Positions 37,645-47,944 of a stretch of 64,000 bases of DNA are shown here, piece after piece. The notes below the pieces were generated by a model. That model was given only the letters and a program-made list of their open reading frames with translations, was not told the DNA's origin and did not search any database. Each line of letters begins with the position of its first letter. Position 1 is the stretch's first letter. Position numbers and translations under genes: made by a program. This DNA comes from Pseudomonas putida (GTDB lineage: Bacteria > Pseudomonadota > Gammaproteobacteria > Pseudomonadales > Pseudomonadaceae), in NCBI RefSeq assembly GCF_001636055.1, contig NZ_CP011789.1, forward strand, positions 5,744,625 to 5,808,624, in the 5' to 3' direction.

Positions 37645-39702
37645 TCAGCGCCGCTCGGCCGGGGCCGGCAAGGTGAAACCAGACACCGAACGGCGCATCT
37701 CGCTGGCCATTCTGGCCAGGTGACGGATGCTGTCGGCGGTAGCGCCGGAACCGGCGGAGGTCTGCGCAGTGATCTGCTGGATCACCGCCATGGTGTGGGA
37801 AATCTGCCCGGCCGAGGACGTCTGCAATTGCGCCGCGTCGGAAATGCTGTGGATCAGTTCGGCCAGGTTCTGCGACACGCCCTCGATTTCAGCGAGGGCC
37901 ACGCCTGCGTCCTGGGCAAGACGCGCACCACGCACCACTTCGGCGGTGGTCTGCTCCATGGAGATCACCGCTTCGTTGGTATCGGCCTGGATGGTTCGCA
38001 CCAGCGCTTCGATCTGTCGGGTGGCCGACGACGAACGCTCAGCCAGGCGCTGCACTTCGTCAGCGACCACGGCGAAGCCGCGCCCGGCTTCACCCGCGAG
38101 CGAAGCCTGGATTGCCGCATTGAGGGCCAGGATGTTGGTTTGTTCGGCAATGTCGTCAATCAGGCTGACGATGTCGCCGATTTCCTGAGAAGACTCCCCC
38201 AGACGCTTGATGCGCTTGGCGGTGTCCTGGATCTGTTCGCGGATGTTGTCCATGCCATGGATGGTGTTGTGCACCACCTCATTGCCCTTGTTGGCGATGG
38301 CCACCGAACGCTCGGCGACCTTGGCCGACTCGTAGGCGTGGGCGGAAACCCGGTCGATCGACTCGACCATGTCGCCCACCGCCAGCGACGCCTCGCTGAT
38401 CTGGTCGGCCTGGTGTTCCGAGGCCTTGGCCAGCTGGCGTGCGGTGTTCTGGGTGTCCTGCACCGCAGCGGCGACCTGCTCGGCGCTGTGGTTGATGGTC
38501 GCCACCAGGTCGCGCAACTGGTCCACCGAGAAGTTGATCGAGTCGGCGATGGCGCCGGTGAAGTCTTCGGTGACCGACACCGTCACCGTCAGGTCGCCAT
38601 CGGCCAGCTCTTCGATTTCATCGAGCAGGCGCATGATGGCCTGCTGGTTGCGCTCGTTCTTCTCCGCCGTGTCGCGTAGTTGACGGTTGGTGGCGCGGAC
38701 CATCACCAGGCCGATGAGGATGATCGAGGCCAGCGCCAGCAGGCCGAGCACGTAGCCGCCGACGGTGTCGAGGGTGCGCCCGGCCAGGTTCTCGAAACCA
38801 TTGGCCAGGTGCGAGGCTTCGTCGAGCAGGGTCTGCGACAGGCTGAAGATGTTGCTCGCGGCCTCGCGCACCCGCAGCAGCTCCGGTGAAGTCTCGAGGA
38901 TTTCGTCGACCGAGCCGGAAACGAACTGGAACAGCTCGGCGATCTCGGCCAGGCGCGCACGCGCGTCCGGGTCTTCGACACGGGTCACCTGGATCGCCGG
39001 ATTGCCACCGAGCATGCCCTCGAGCACCTGGCCGAAGCGGCTGGCATCACGGCCGAAGGTGTCGGCGGCCTGCACCGAGGTATCGTCACCGGCCAGCACG
39101 GTATTGACCGAACCGAGAATCCGCTCGGCCAGCAGCAACTGGCGCTGGGCCACAGCCACCTGGCTGGCCGGTGCACCGCTCTGCAGCAGGATTTCCACGA
39201 CCTTTTCGTACTCGACCTGCAACTGTGGCACGGTTTCGGCCAGGGTCGCCGCCACCTGGTGCAAGGACAGCACGGTCTGCTCGCTGGCCAGGATGGTGTC
39301 GGTGTTGCGCCGCAGGTTTTCCCAGTCCTGGCGCACCGCGTCCATCTCGTCGCGCACCGTGGCCGGCGCTGGCGGCAGGCCGGTGGCCTTGTCACCCTCG
39401 CGCAGGTATTTCCAGCGGCGCTCGAAATCGTTACGTGCATCGGACAGCAGCCGGAACGCCAGGGCCTTGCCCGCCGCCGCCTCGGTGGCGTTCTTGGCGA
39501 TGCGCTGGGACAGCACGCGCAACTCGCCGGCATGGCCGATGTACTGCTTGTCGTGGTTGGACTGGGTGTTGAGGTAGGCGAAGTTGGCGAACAGCAGCAC
39601 GATCGACAGGATCAGCACCACGAACAGCACAGTGATCTGCGCGGTGCTGCGCGGGCGCTGGGCCACGGCTTCGGGAACGACGGTTGGAGCGGGCTTGTTC
39701 AC
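37645..39702 (-). CDS. pilJ: PilJ methyl-accepting chemotaxis-type receptor
   Basis: 685 aa. First membrane helix at 23-44, a periplasmic PilJ-type sensing region to about 305, a second helix at about 308-333 ([20 protein letters not shown]), HAMP, then a signalling domain with the hairpin tip [21 protein letters not shown]. The receptor of the Pil-Chp pathway; in P. aeruginosa it interacts with pilin and controls ChpA. It lies between pilI and chpA. The usual pilK methyltransferase gene after it is missing, so methylation would need an enzyme encoded elsewhere. Confidence 0.95.
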   Translation of the reverse strand: MNKPAPTVVPEAVAQRPRSTAQITVLFVVLILSIVLLFANFAYLNTQSNHDKQYIGHAGELRVLSQRIAKNATEAAAGKALAFRLLSDARNDFERRWKYLREGDKATGLPPAPATVRDEMDAVRQDWENLRRNTDTILASEQTVLSLHQVAATLAETVPQLQVEYEKVVEILLQSGAPASQVAVAQRQLLLAERILGSVNTVLAGDDTSVQAADTFGRDASRFGQVLEGMLGGNPAIQVTRVEDPDARARLAEIAELFQFVSGSVDEILETSPELLRVREAASNIFSLSQTLLDEASHLANGFENLAGRTLDTVGGYVLGLLALASIILIGLVMVRATNRQLRDTAEKNERNQQAIMRLLDEIEELADGDLTVTVSVTEDFTGAIADSINFSVDQLRDLVATINHSAEQVAAAVQDTQNTARQLAKASEHQADQISEASLAVGDMVESIDRVSAHAYESAKVAERSVAIANKGNEVVHNTIHGMDNIREQIQDTAKRIKRLGESSQEIGDIVSLIDDIAEQTNILALNAAIQASLAGEAGRGFAVVADEVQRLAERSSSATRQIEALVRTIQADTNEAVISMEQTTAEVVRGARLAQDAGVALAEIEGVSQNLAELIHSISDAAQLQTSSAGQISHTMAVIQQITAQTSAGSGATADSIRHLARMASEMRRSVSGFTLPAPAERR

Positions 39703-39716
39703 TGTCGCAGGGTCCT

Positions 39717-40271
39717 CTACAACGCCACATCGAGAAAGCCTGGCGCCTGGGCCAGGGCGAAGGGGCTGAAGATCGCCCAGTTGCGCTCACGCGGGAAATG
39801 CCCCTGGACGAAACGCGCCGCGGCGCGGATCAGTGGCTGCGGGGGCGACAGCTCCAGGCTGCTCAGGTCGAAATGTTGCAAGCCGACCACTTCATCCACT
39901 AACAGGCCGACGAACAGGTCGTCATGGTCCAGCACCAGCACGCGGCGCTGCTTGCCCGAGGCCGCCGGCCCAAGGCCGAAGAACGCCGACAGGTCCATCA
40001 CCGGCAGCAGGCGACCGCGCAGGTTGGCGACGCCGCGCACCCAAGGCTGCACCCCGGGCACCCGGCTGCTGCGCGGCTCGCGCAACACTTCAGCCACCTC
40101 ACCCATGGGGGCGACGAACCACTGCCCGGCGATGCGAAAGCCGATACCGCTCCACTGCTGCAGGCGCGTGTCCTGCAGCGGCTGGTCGGCCACCAACAGG
40201 CGGCAGCGGCGGTCGATGTCCAGCAACAGCTCGAAGGCGGTCAGCGACGCACCCTGGGGGCGTGTGGTCAA
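39717..40271 (-). CDS. pilI: PilI CheW-type coupling protein
   Basis: 184 aa. CheW fold with the motif [25 protein letters not shown], the receptor-kinase coupling face. Couples PilJ to ChpA. Its start overlaps the pilH stop by 4 nt (translational coupling), and it lies 14 nt before pilJ. Confidence 0.93.
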   Translation of the reverse strand: MTTRPQGASLTAFELLLDIDRRCRLLVADQPLQDTRLQQWSGIGFRIAGQWFVAPMGEVAEVLREPRSSRVPGVQPWVRGVANLRGRLLPVMDLSAFFGLGPAASGKQRRVLVLDHDDLFVGLLVDEVVGLQHFDLSSLELSPPQPLIRAAARFVQGHFPRERNWAIFSPFALAQAPGFLDVAL

Positions 40272-40633
40272 GCGCCCAGCACCTCTTTGAGCTTGGCGAT
40301 CAGCGCGTCCTCTTCCACCGGCTTGGTCAGGAAATCGCGAGCGCCCTGGCGCGTGGCCCAGATGCGGTCGGTTTCCTGGTCCTTGGTGGTGACCACGATC
40401 ACCGGGATGGCGCTGGTTTCAGGGTCCTTGCTGAGCTGGCGGGTGGCCTGGAAGCCGTTCATGCCGGGCATGACGATGTCCATCAGCACCGCATCCGGTT
40501 TGTCCTGGCGGGCCAGGGCCACGCCATCGGCACCGTTGCTGGCCTTGAGCACCTGGTAGCCATGCTTCTCGAGCCATTCGGTCAATCTGTACATCTCTGT
40601 CGGCGAGTCGTCGACAATCAGCACTCGGGCCAT
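40268..40633 (-). CDS. pilH: PilH response regulator (single receiver domain)
   Basis: 121 aa CheY-like protein. Acidic pocket VDDS (Asp8, Asp9), phosphoacceptor Asp52 in VLMDIVMPGMNGF, and the conserved Lys in FLTKPVEED. In P. aeruginosa PilH opposes PilG, affecting pilus retraction and acting partly as a phosphate sink for ChpA. 47 nt downstream of pilG. Confidence 0.94.
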   Translation of the reverse strand: MARVLIVDDSPTEMYRLTEWLEKHGYQVLKASNGADGVALARQDKPDAVLMDIVMPGMNGFQATRQLSKDPETSAIPVIVVTTKDQETDRIWATRQGARDFLTKPVEEDALIAKLKEVLGA

Positions 40634-40680
40634 ACGGTTTCCCCATCAGGAAAATGAAGACCGCGCCAGGGCGGGCGCGG

Positions 40681-41082
40681 TCAGGGTGCGTGTTGTGCCT
40701 GCGCGGCGAATTCGGGCACGTGGGCACGGATCGCGTCGAGCAGTTCTTCCTTGCTGAACGGTTTGGTGAGGAACTGATCGGAGCCGACCACCCGGCCGCG
40801 GGCCTTGTCGAACAGGCCGTCACGCGACGACAGCAGGATCACCGGGATATCCTTGAACGCACTGTTGTGCTTGATCACTGCGCAGGTCTGGTAACCGTCC
40901 AGACGCGGCATCAGTACATCGACGAAGATGATCCGCGGCTTGTGATCGACGATCTTGGCCAGGGCATCGAAACCGTCGCTGGCGGTGATCACCTCGCAAC
41001 CCACCTCGCCCAGCAGCATCTGGGCGGTGCGGCGGATGGTGCGGGAATCGTCGATCACCATCACCTTCAGGGGCTGTTCCAT
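40681..41082 (-). CDS. pilG: PilG response regulator (single receiver domain)
   Basis: 133 aa from ATG at 41082; the frame is open 17 codons further but the conserved start is MEQPLKVMVIDDS. Acidic pair Asp11-Asp12, phosphoacceptor Asp55 in FVDVLMPRLDGY, and Lys in FLTKPFSKEE. PilG is the output regulator promoting pilus extension and cAMP control in P. aeruginosa. It is the first gene of the pilGHIJ-chpAC operon and divergent from gshB across 195 nt. Confidence 0.94.
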   Translation of the reverse strand: MEQPLKVMVIDDSRTIRRTAQMLLGEVGCEVITASDGFDALAKIVDHKPRIIFVDVLMPRLDGYQTCAVIKHNSAFKDIPVILLSSRDGLFDKARGRVVGSDQFLTKPFSKEELLDAIRAHVPEFAAQAQHAP

Positions 41083-41277
41083 GAAATGCGTCACCCATCG
41101 CCAAGCCAGGAATGAAACCTCGAGTGCTGCCATGCAGCGCTCTGACTGGCATTTTTAACACAGTCCGGGTAGGCATTCCATCTGCCTCCCCCCTTGACCG
41201 GCCGCGTTCCCGGCGCCACCCTGAGCCACTTTTCTTTCGTGCCATCGCGGCCACCTGCCGCCAAGAGGAATTACCCC

Positions 41278-42231
41278 ATGAGCGTTCGTCTCGGGATTGT
41301 CATGGACCCTATCGCGTCCATTTCCTACAAGAAGGACAGCTCGCTGGCCATGCTGCTGGCGGCGCAGGAGCGTGGCTGGAGCCTGTTCTACATGGAGCAG
41401 CGCGACCTCTACCTGGGTGCCGGCCAGGCCCGTGCGCAGATGCGACCGCTGAAGGTGTTCGCCGATCCGGCCCGCTGGTTCGAGCTGGGCGATGAGCAGG
41501 ACAGCGCGCTGAACGAGCTGGACGTGATCCTGATGCGCAAGGATCCCCCCTTCGACATGGAGTTCGTCTACAGCACCTACCTGCTGGAGCAGGCCGAGCG
41601 CGAAGGCGTGCTGATCGTCAACAAACCGCAGAGTCTGCGTGACTGCAACGAAAAGCTGTTCGCCACGCAGTTCCCGCAGTGCATGGCGCCAACCCTGGTC
41701 AGCCGCCGCGCCGACATCCTGCGCGCCTTCGCCGCCACCCATGGCGATGTGATCCTCAAGCCGCTCGACGGCATGGGCGGCGCATCAGTGTTCCGTCACC
41801 GCCAGGGCGACCCGAACCTCTCGGTGATCCTCGAAACCCTGACCCAGCATGGCCACCAGCAGATCATGGCACAGGCCTACCTGCCGCAGATCGTCGATGG
41901 CGACAAGCGCATCCTGATGATCGACGGCGAGCCGGTGCCCTACTGCCTGGCACGCATCCCGGCCAGCGGCGAGACCCGTGGCAACCTGGCCGCTGGTGGC
42001 CGTGGCGAAGCCCGTCCGCTGACCGAGCGCGACCGCTGGATCGCCGCCCAGGTCGGCCCGACCCTGCGCGAAAAGGGCCTGCTGTTCGTCGGCCTGGACG
42101 TGATTGGCGACTCGCTGACCGAGATCAACGTCACCAGCCCGACCTGCATCCGCGAGATCGATGCTGCCTACAACACCAATATCGGCGGCCAGCTGATGGA
42201 CGCCATTGATCGCAAGCTCAAGGCGCGCTGA
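41278..42231 (+). CDS. gshB: Glutathione synthetase
   Basis: 317 aa from ATG at 41278 with AAGAGGAATT upstream. ATP-grasp ligase joining gamma-glutamylcysteine and glycine. Features: LGIVMDPIASISYKKDSSLAML at the N-terminus, LRKDPPFDMEFVYSTYLLE region, ILKPLDGMGGASVFR (ATP lid), and the C-terminal FVGLDVIGDSLTEINVTSPTC. Length is typical. tonB3 follows 89 nt downstream on the same strand. Confidence 0.96.
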   Translation: MSVRLGIVMDPIASISYKKDSSLAMLLAAQERGWSLFYMEQRDLYLGAGQARAQMRPLKVFADPARWFELGDEQDSALNELDVILMRKDPPFDMEFVYSTYLLEQAEREGVLIVNKPQSLRDCNEKLFATQFPQCMAPTLVSRRADILRAFAATHGDVILKPLDGMGGASVFRHRQGDPNLSVILETLTQHGHQQIMAQAYLPQIVDGDKRILMIDGEPVPYCLARIPASGETRGNLAAGGRGEARPLTERDRWIAAQVGPTLREKGLLFVGLDVIGDSLTEINVTSPTCIREIDAAYNTNIGGQLMDAIDRKLKAR

Positions 42232-42320
42232 CCACCGACGCGGAGCAAAACCCTGGAGTGGGGTATGATGCCGGTCCATTTCACTCGACCTGCTGCCCCA
42301 CTGCGGTTGCTGGATACCCG

Positions 42321-43220
42321 ATGACGCTGCCTGCCGACATCCCATCCGACCTGCTGCCACCGCGCGTTCGCCCGGTGGACCGGCTCGGTTTCACGCTGTT
42401 TCTTGCCGCCCTGGTGCACCTTGCGCTGATCCTCGGGGTGGGTTTCAGCGTGGTCAAGCCCGCCGAAGTCCGCCAGACCATGGACATCACCCTGGCCACC
42501 TTCAAGAGCGAGAAAGCGCCGGAGAAAGCCGACTACCAGGCCCAGGACAACCAGCAGGGCAGTGGCACCCTGGACAAGAAAGCCGTGCCCACCACCACCG
42601 AAGTGGCGCCATTCCAGGACAGCAAGGTCAACAAGATCACCCCGCCTCCGGCAGCCCGGCCGGAAACGCCAGCGGCGCCGGCGAAATCCGTGGTGACGAC
42701 CAAGGCAGCGAAACCGCAGAAAGCCGAAACCGCGCCAAAGGAAAGCAAGCCTCAACCCAAGCCCCCCGCACCGGTGCCGGACTTCGACAGCTCGCAGTTG
42801 TCGAGCCAGATCGCCAGCCTCGAGGCCGAGCTGTCCAACGAACAGCAGTTGTATGCCAAGCGCCCCCGCATCCATCGTCTCAACGCGGCCTCGACCATGC
42901 GCGACAAGGGGGCCTGGTACAAAGAGGAATGGCGCAAGAAAGTCGAGCGGATCGGCAACCTCAATTACCCGGAAGAAGCCCGACGCCAGCAGATGTACGG
43001 CAGCCTGCGGATGATGGTGTCGATCAACCGCGACGGTTCGTTGTATGAAGTGCTGGTGCTCGAATCCTCCGGGCAACCGGTGCTGGACCAGGCCGCCCAG
43101 CGCATCGTTCGCCTTGCGGCACCGTTCGCGCCGTTCACCGGCGACCTGGCGGAATTCGACCGCCTGGAGATCATCCGCACCTGGCGCTTCGCGCGTGGGG
43201 ACCGGCTGTCGAGCAATTGA
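42321..43220 (+). CDS. tonB3: TonB-family energy transducer (TonB3-type)
   Basis: 299 aa from ATG at 42321. One N-terminal membrane anchor (about 22-45) precedes a Pro/Lys/Ala-rich periplasmic linker (about 100-165). A helical stretch with NEQQLYAKRPRIHRLNAAS follows, and a C-terminal TonB domain with NYPEEARRQQMYGSLRMMVSI and the closing RTWRF. Position between gshB and algH matches PA0406 (TonB3), which in P. aeruginosa is linked to twitching motility and pilus assembly rather than siderophore uptake. The neighbouring pil-chp operon fits. No exbB or exbD is adjacent. Confidence 0.87.
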   Translation: MTLPADIPSDLLPPRVRPVDRLGFTLFLAALVHLALILGVGFSVVKPAEVRQTMDITLATFKSEKAPEKADYQAQDNQQGSGTLDKKAVPTTTEVAPFQDSKVNKITPPPAARPETPAAPAKSVVTTKAAKPQKAETAPKESKPQPKPPAPVPDFDSSQLSSQIASLEAELSNEQQLYAKRPRIHRLNAASTMRDKGAWYKEEWRKKVERIGNLNYPEEARRQQMYGSLRMMVSINRDGSLYEVLVLESSGQPVLDQAAQRIVRLAAPFAPFTGDLAEFDRLEIIRTWRFARGDRLSSN

Positions 43221-43314
43221 CTGGTACGGGCTGCGACTTGCCCCGCGAGGGGACCGGTACATACACCGCACAGCCAGCTTGTCAGCCTCGCCACCTGACG
43301 CCACACTACCCCTC

Positions 43315-43884
43315 ATGAAAACCCTCACGCCGAGCTACCTCAAGCACCAGTTCCTGATTGCCATGCCGCACATGGCCGATCCGAACTTTGCCCAGACCCT
43401 CACCTACATCGTCGAGCACAACGCCAACGGCGCCATGGGCCTGGTGGTCAATCGCCCGCAGGAGCTGAACCTGGCCGATATCCTCGAGCAGTTGCGCCCG
43501 GATGAGGAACCGCCTGCCAGCACCCTGCAGATCCCGATCTACCAGGGTGGCCCGGTGCAGACCGACCGCGGCTTCGTGCTGCACAGCGCCGAATGCACCT
43601 ACCAGGCCACCATCGAGCTGCAAGGCCTGTCGCTGTCGACATCACAGGATGTGCTGTTCGCCATCGCCGAGGGCGTCGGCCCGAAGCAGAGCCTGATCAC
43701 CCTGGGCTACGCCGGCTGGGAAGCCGGGCAGCTCGAGGCGGAGCTGGCCGATAACGCCTGGCTCAACTGCCCGTTCGACCCCGAGATCCTCTTCGGCATG
43801 GCCTGCGAGCAGCGCCTGCAGGCCGCCGCGCAAAGCCTGGGCATCAACCTCAGTCTGCTGACCAGCCAGGCAGGGCACGCCTGA
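43315..43884 (+). CDS. algH: AlgH / YqgE family protein (DUF179)
   Basis: 189 aa from ATG at 43315. The family signature FLIAMPHMADPNFAQTLTYIVEHNANGAMGLVVNRP is complete, with LGYAGWEAGQLEAEL and DNAWL near the C-terminus. AlgH was first described as an alginate regulator in P. aeruginosa; its biochemical role is not established. The stop overlaps the ruvX start by one base (TGATG), and this pair is widely conserved. Confidence 0.93.
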   Translation: MKTLTPSYLKHQFLIAMPHMADPNFAQTLTYIVEHNANGAMGLVVNRPQELNLADILEQLRPDEEPPASTLQIPIYQGGPVQTDRGFVLHSAECTYQATIELQGLSLSTSQDVLFAIAEGVGPKQSLITLGYAGWEAGQLEAELADNAWLNCPFDPEILFGMACEQRLQAAAQSLGINLSLLTSQAGHA

Positions 43885-44309
43885 TGGCCGAGCTGCGCCT
43901 GCTGCTGGGCTTCGACTACGGCACCCGCCAGATCGGCGTCGCCGTCGGCCAGGTCATCACCGGCCAGGCCCGTGAACTGTGTACGCTCAAGGCACAGAAC
44001 GGCGTGCCGGACTGGAACCAGGTCGAGAAACTGATCAAGGAATGGAAACCCGACGCCATCGTCGTCGGCCTGCCGCTGAACATGGACGGCACACCCAGCG
44101 AGATGAGCGAACGCGCGGAGAAGTTCGCCCGCCGCCTGCATGGACGCTACAACCTGCCGGTACATACCCACGACGAACGCCTGACCACCTTCGAGGCCAA
44201 GGGCGAACAGATGGCCCGTGGCGGCCAGCGTGGCAGCTACCGCGACAACCCGGTCGACGCCATCGCCGCTGCACTGCTGCTGCAGGGCTGGCTGGAGGCC
44301 AATACCTGA
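43884..44309 (+). CDS. ruvX: RuvX/YqgF family Holliday junction resolvase-like nuclease
   Basis: 141 aa, RNase H fold. Catalytic acidic residues lie in [16 protein letters not shown], in the [15 protein letters not shown] region (Asp), and in DERLTTFEA. Members are linked to processing of the 16S rRNA 5' end and to resolving DNA junctions. Translationally coupled with algH, and upstream of pyrR by 46 nt. Confidence 0.93.
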   Translation: MAELRLLLGFDYGTRQIGVAVGQVITGQARELCTLKAQNGVPDWNQVEKLIKEWKPDAIVVGLPLNMDGTPSEMSERAEKFARRLHGRYNLPVHTHDERLTTFEAKGEQMARGGQRGSYRDNPVDAIAAALLLQGWLEANT

Positions 44310-44355
44310 CCATCCGCTTTGCTGCCGGCGATGCCGGCGCCCCAAGGAGCACGCA

Positions 44356-44874
44356 ATGAGCCTACCCAATCCCGCCGACCTGATCCGGCAGATGGCCGTC
44401 GACCTTCGCGCCCACCTGGCGCGCCGCGCCATCGCAGAGCCACGCTTCATCGGTATCCGCACCGGTGGCGTGTGGGTTGCCCAGGCCCTGCAGCAAGCGC
44501 TTGGCGACCAGAGCCCGCTGGGCACTCTCGACGTGTCGTTCTACCGCGACGACTTCAGCCAGAACGGCCTGCACCCGCAGGTGCGCCCGTCCGAGCTGCC
44601 GTTCGAGATCGAAGGCCAGCACCTGGTGCTGGTGGATGACGTGCTGATGAGCGGTCGAACCATCCGCGCTGCGCTCAACGAGCTGTTCGACTATGGGCGC
44701 CCGGCCAGCGTGACCCTGGTCTGCCTGCTCGACCTGGACGCAGGCGAATTGCCGATCCGCCCGAATGTGCTCGGTGCGACGCTGTCCTTGGCGGCCCATG
44801 AACGGGTAAAATTGACCGGACCCGCCCCGCTCGCCCTCGAGCGCCAGGACCTCGCCCCCGCATCCGCCCTTTAA
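44356..44874 (+). CDS. pyrR: PyrR, pyrimidine operon regulator / uracil phosphoribosyltransferase homolog
   Basis: 172 aa from ATG at 44356 with AAGGAGC upstream. The PRPP-binding motif is [18 protein letters not shown]; the substrate-side [11 protein letters not shown] is also typical of PyrR. In Bacillus PyrR is an RNA-binding attenuator; in pseudomonads its role with the downstream pyrBC' operon is regulatory but less defined. No obvious PyrR RNA site was recognised in the short 12-nt gap before pyrB. Confidence 0.93.
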   Translation: MSLPNPADLIRQMAVDLRAHLARRAIAEPRFIGIRTGGVWVAQALQQALGDQSPLGTLDVSFYRDDFSQNGLHPQVRPSELPFEIEGQHLVLVDDVLMSGRTIRAALNELFDYGRPASVTLVCLLDLDAGELPIRPNVLGATLSLAAHERVKLTGPAPLALERQDLAPASAL

Positions 44875-44886
44875 GAGTCCCCCGCG

Positions 44887-45891
44887 ATGACGCCATTCGA
44901 CGCCAAGCGCCCGCTGCAGCTCAACGATCAGGGCCAGCTACGCCATTTCCTCTCGCTCGACGGTTTGCCCCGCGAACTGCTCACCGAGATCCTCGACACC
45001 GCCGACTCCTTCCTCGAAGTTGGCGCCCGGGCCGTCAAGAAGGTTCCGTTGCTGCGCGGCAAGACCGTGTGCAACGTGTTCTTCGAGAACTCCACCCGCA
45101 CCCGCACCACCTTCGAACTGGCCGCCCAGCGCCTGTCGGCCGACGTGATCAGCCTGAACGTGTCGACCTCCTCGACCAGCAAGGGCGAGACCCTGTTCGA
45201 TACCCTGCGCAACCTGGAAGCCATGGCTGCCGACATGTTCGTCGTGCGTCACTCCGACTCCGGCGCCGCGCACTTCATCGCCGAGCACGTGTGCCCGGAG
45301 GTCGCGGTGATCAACGGCGGCGATGGCCGCCATGCCCACCCGACCCAGGGCATGCTCGACATGCTGACCATCCGTCGGCACAAGGGCAGCTTCGAGAACC
45401 TTTCGGTGGCGATCGTCGGCGATATCCTGCACTCGCGCGTAGCCCGCTCCGACATGCTCGCGCTCAAGGCCCTGGGTTGCCCGGACATCCGTGTGATCGG
45501 CCCGAAGACGCTGATCCCGATCGGTATCGAGCAGTACGGGGTCAAGGTCTACACCGACCTGGCCGAGGGCCTGAAAGACGTCGACGTGGTGATCATGCTG
45601 CGCCTGCAGCGTGAGCGTATGGCGGGTGGCCTGCTGCCCAGCGAAGGCGAGTTCTACCGCCTGTTCGGTCTGACCACCGCACGCCTGGCCGGCGCCAAGC
45701 CGGACGCCATCGTCATGCACCCGGGCCCGATCAATCGGGGCGTGGAAATCGAATCGGCGGTGGCCGACGGCAAGCACTCGGTGATCCTCAACCAGGTGAC
45801 CTACGGCATCGCCGTGCGCATGGCCGTACTGTCGATGGCCATGAGCGGCCAGAACGCGCAACGTCAACTCGACCAGGAGAACGCCCTGTGA
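44887..45891 (+). CDS. pyrB: Aspartate carbamoyltransferase catalytic subunit
   Basis: 334 aa. Condenses carbamoyl phosphate and aspartate in pyrimidine synthesis. The carbamoyl-phosphate motif [18 protein letters not shown] is present, as are [12 protein letters not shown] and the aspartate-binding [20 protein letters not shown] completes the site. The start has an extension relative to E. coli PyrB (about 20 residues), which in pseudomonads serves nucleotide regulation. The stop overlaps the pyrC' start by 4 nt; the two proteins form a dodecameric complex. Confidence 0.97.
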   Translation: MTPFDAKRPLQLNDQGQLRHFLSLDGLPRELLTEILDTADSFLEVGARAVKKVPLLRGKTVCNVFFENSTRTRTTFELAAQRLSADVISLNVSTSSTSKGETLFDTLRNLEAMAADMFVVRHSDSGAAHFIAEHVCPEVAVINGGDGRHAHPTQGMLDMLTIRRHKGSFENLSVAIVGDILHSRVARSDMLALKALGCPDIRVIGPKTLIPIGIEQYGVKVYTDLAEGLKDVDVVIMLRLQRERMAGGLLPSEGEFYRLFGLTTARLAGAKPDAIVMHPGPINRGVEIESAVADGKHSVILNQVTYGIAVRMAVLSMAMSGQNAQRQLDQENAL

Positions 45892-47159
45892 CCATCAGCA
45901 TCATCGGCGCACGGGTCATCGATCCCAGCAGCGGCCTGGACCAGATCACCGACCTGCACCTGGAGAACGGTCGCATCCTTGCCCTCGGCGCAGCGCCAGC
46001 AGGCTTCAGCGCCAGCCGCACGATCCAGGCCGACGGCCTGGTGGCCGCACCTGGCCTGGTCGACCTCGACGTCGCCCTGCGCGAGCCGGGCTACAGCCGC
46101 AAGGGCAACATTGCCAGCGAAACCCGCGCAGCCGTGGCCGGCGGTGTCACCAGCCTGTGCTGCCCGCCGCAGACCAAACCGGTGCTCGACACCTCGGCCG
46201 TCGCGGAACTGATCCTCGACCGCGCCCGCGAGGCAGCCAACAGCAAGGTCTACCCGATCGGCGCCCTGACCAAGGGCCTGGAAGGCGAGCAACTGGCCGA
46301 GCTGGTGGCCCTGCGCGACACCGGCTGCGTGGCCTTCGGCAACGGCCTCAAGGAGATCCCCAACAACCGGACCCTGGCCCGCGCCCTGGAATATGCCGCC
46401 ACCTTCGACCTGACCGTGGTGTTCCACTCCCAGGACCGCGACCTGTCAGCCGGAGGCCTGGCCCACGAAGGCGCCATGGCCAGCTTCCTTGGCTTGCCGG
46501 GCATACCGGAAACCGCCGAGACCGTGGCGCTGGCGCGCAACCTGCTGCTGGTCGAGCAGACCGGCGTGCGTGCGCACTTCACCCAGATCACCAGCGCCCG
46601 CGGCGCACGGCTGATCGCCCAGGCCCAGCAACTGGGGCTGCCGGTCACGGCTGACGTGGCGCTGTACCAGCTGATCCTCACCGACGAGGCGCTGCGCGAT
46701 TTCTCCAGCCTGTACCACGTACAGCCGCCGCTGCGCACGCCGGCCGACCGCGATGGCCTGCGCGAGGCAGTGAAGTCGGGCGTCATCCAGGCGATCTCCA
46801 GCCACCACCAGCCCCACGAGCGCGATGCCAAGCTGGCACCGTTCGGCGCCACCGAAGCGGGGATCAGCAGTGTCGAACTGCTGCTGCCGCTGGCCATGAC
46901 CCTGGTCGAGGACGGCCTGCTCGACCTGCCGACCGTGCTGGCACGGCTGTCCAGCGGCCCGGCCCAGGCGCTGCGCCTGCCGGCGGGCGAGCTGAAGGTC
47001 GGTGGTGCGGCAGACCTGGTGCTGTTCGACCCGAGCGCCTCCACCGTGGCCGGCGAGCAGTGGTTCTCCCGTGGCGAAAACTGCCCGTTCATCGGGCATT
47101 GCCTGCCGGGCGCAGTGCGCTACACCCTTGTCGATGGGCATGTCTGCCACGAGGCCTGA
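45888..47159 (+). CDS. pyrC': Dihydroorotase-like subunit PyrC' (catalytically inactive type)
   Basis: 423 aa with the amidohydrolase fold of DHOases. The N-terminal zinc motif HxHxR of active enzymes is replaced by DVALRE in [18 protein letters not shown], so both metal histidines are missing. This is the hallmark of PyrC' (PyrX), described in P. putida as non-catalytic and needed for assembly of active aspartate carbamoyltransferase. A GTG start overlaps pyrB by 4 nt. A functional DHOase must be encoded elsewhere in the genome. Confidence 0.93.
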   Translation: MTISIIGARVIDPSSGLDQITDLHLENGRILALGAAPAGFSASRTIQADGLVAAPGLVDLDVALREPGYSRKGNIASETRAAVAGGVTSLCCPPQTKPVLDTSAVAELILDRAREAANSKVYPIGALTKGLEGEQLAELVALRDTGCVAFGNGLKEIPNNRTLARALEYAATFDLTVVFHSQDRDLSAGGLAHEGAMASFLGLPGIPETAETVALARNLLLVEQTGVRAHFTQITSARGARLIAQAQQLGLPVTADVALYQLILTDEALRDFSSLYHVQPPLRTPADRDGLREAVKSGVIQAISSHHQPHERDAKLAPFGATEAGISSVELLLPLAMTLVEDGLLDLPTVLARLSSGPAQALRLPAGELKVGGAADLVLFDPSASTVAGEQWFSRGENCPFIGHCLPGAVRYTLVDGHVCHEA

Positions 47160-47168
47160 GTAGGCCTC

Positions 47169-47217
47169 TTCGCGGGCAAGTCGCAGCGGCGAACCGCCGC
47201 TGCGACTTGCCCGCGAA
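47169..47217. repeat. Long perfect REP-type palindrome after pyrC'
   Basis: Perfect 23-bp arms (47169-47191 and 47195-47217) surround AAC. The arms join a REP half (CGCGGGCAAG) to TCGCAGCGGCG. A near-identical element is at 55115-55163. It probably ends the pyr operon transcript. Confidence 0.9.
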
Positions 47218-47263
47218 GGCCCCACTTCAATGCCACTGCCAATCCGACCATTCATCCCCCCCG

Positions 47264-47292
47264 GTTGAAATCCTTCCCCCCTCCCCCCATAT
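47264..47292 (+). promoter_or_regulatory. Sigma-32 (RpoH) heat-shock promoter of hslVU
   Basis: GTTGAAA (47264-47270), a 14-nt spacer and CCCCATAT (47285-47292) match the RpoH consensus (CTTGAAA and CCCCATnT) very well. It lies 45 nt before the hslV start. Confidence 0.9.
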
Positions 47293-47337
47293 GAGTCTGC
47301 AACAGGCATTTTCGCCCCGCTGCGTGGAGACTCTCTC

Positions 47338-47868
47338 TTGACCACCATCGTTTCTGTCCGCCGTAACGGCAAAGTCGTCATGGGCGGCGACGGCCAGGTA
47401 TCCCTCGGCAACACCGTCATGAAAGGCAACGCCAAGAAGGTCCGTCGCCTTTACAACGGCGAGGTCATTGCAGGCTTTGCCGGCGCCACCGCCGACGCCT
47501 TCACCCTGTTCGAGCGCTTCGAATCGCAACTGCAGAAGCACTCCGGGCACTTGGTGCGTGCCGCCGTCGAACTGGCCAAGGAGTGGCGCACGGACCGCTC
47601 GTTGAGCCGCCTGGAAGCCATGCTCGCCGTGGCCAACAAGGACGCCTCGCTGATCATCACCGGCAACGGTGACGTGGTCGAACCCGAAGACGGCCTGATC
47701 GCCATGGGTTCCGGTGGTGCCTACGCCCAGGCCGCAGCCCGCGCCCTGCTGAACAAGACCGACCTCTCGGCCCGCGAAATCGCCGAGACCGCACTGAATA
47801 TCGCCGGTGACATCTGTGTGTTCACCAACCACAACCTGACCATCGAGGAGCAGGACCTGGCCGAGTGA
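47338..47868 (+). CDS. hslV: ATP-dependent protease peptidase subunit HslV
   Basis: 176 aa with a TTG start at 47338, preceded by GGAGA. The second residue is Thr (M-T-T-I-V-S-V), which becomes the N-terminal nucleophile after Met removal, fixing the start. Proteasome-beta-like fold with [23 protein letters not shown] and [13 protein letters not shown]. Forms a double hexamer with the HslU ATPase and degrades misfolded proteins in heat stress. A sigma-32 promoter precedes it and a terminator-like hairpin separates it from hslU. Confidence 0.97.
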   Translation: MTTIVSVRRNGKVVMGGDGQVSLGNTVMKGNAKKVRRLYNGEVIAGFAGATADAFTLFERFESQLQKHSGHLVRAAVELAKEWRTDRSLSRLEAMLAVANKDASLIITGNGDVVEPEDGLIAMGSGGAYAQAAARALLNKTDLSAREIAETALNIAGDICVFTNHNLTIEEQDLAE

Positions 47869-47882
47869 TCAGCTGATCTGGT

Positions 47883-47906
47883 GTCCCGCTCACTGCGGGA
47901 CTTTTT
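47883..47906 (+). terminator. Terminator-like hairpin between hslV and hslU
   Basis: GTCCCGC and GCGGGAC form a 7-bp stem with loop TCACT, directly followed by TTTTT, 14 nt after the hslV stop. It has all features of an intrinsic terminator inside the operon and could reduce hslU relative to hslV. Confidence 0.85.
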
Positions 47907-47944
47907 CCCACGCTGACTCACCACGCCCCAGGACCCAATTCACC

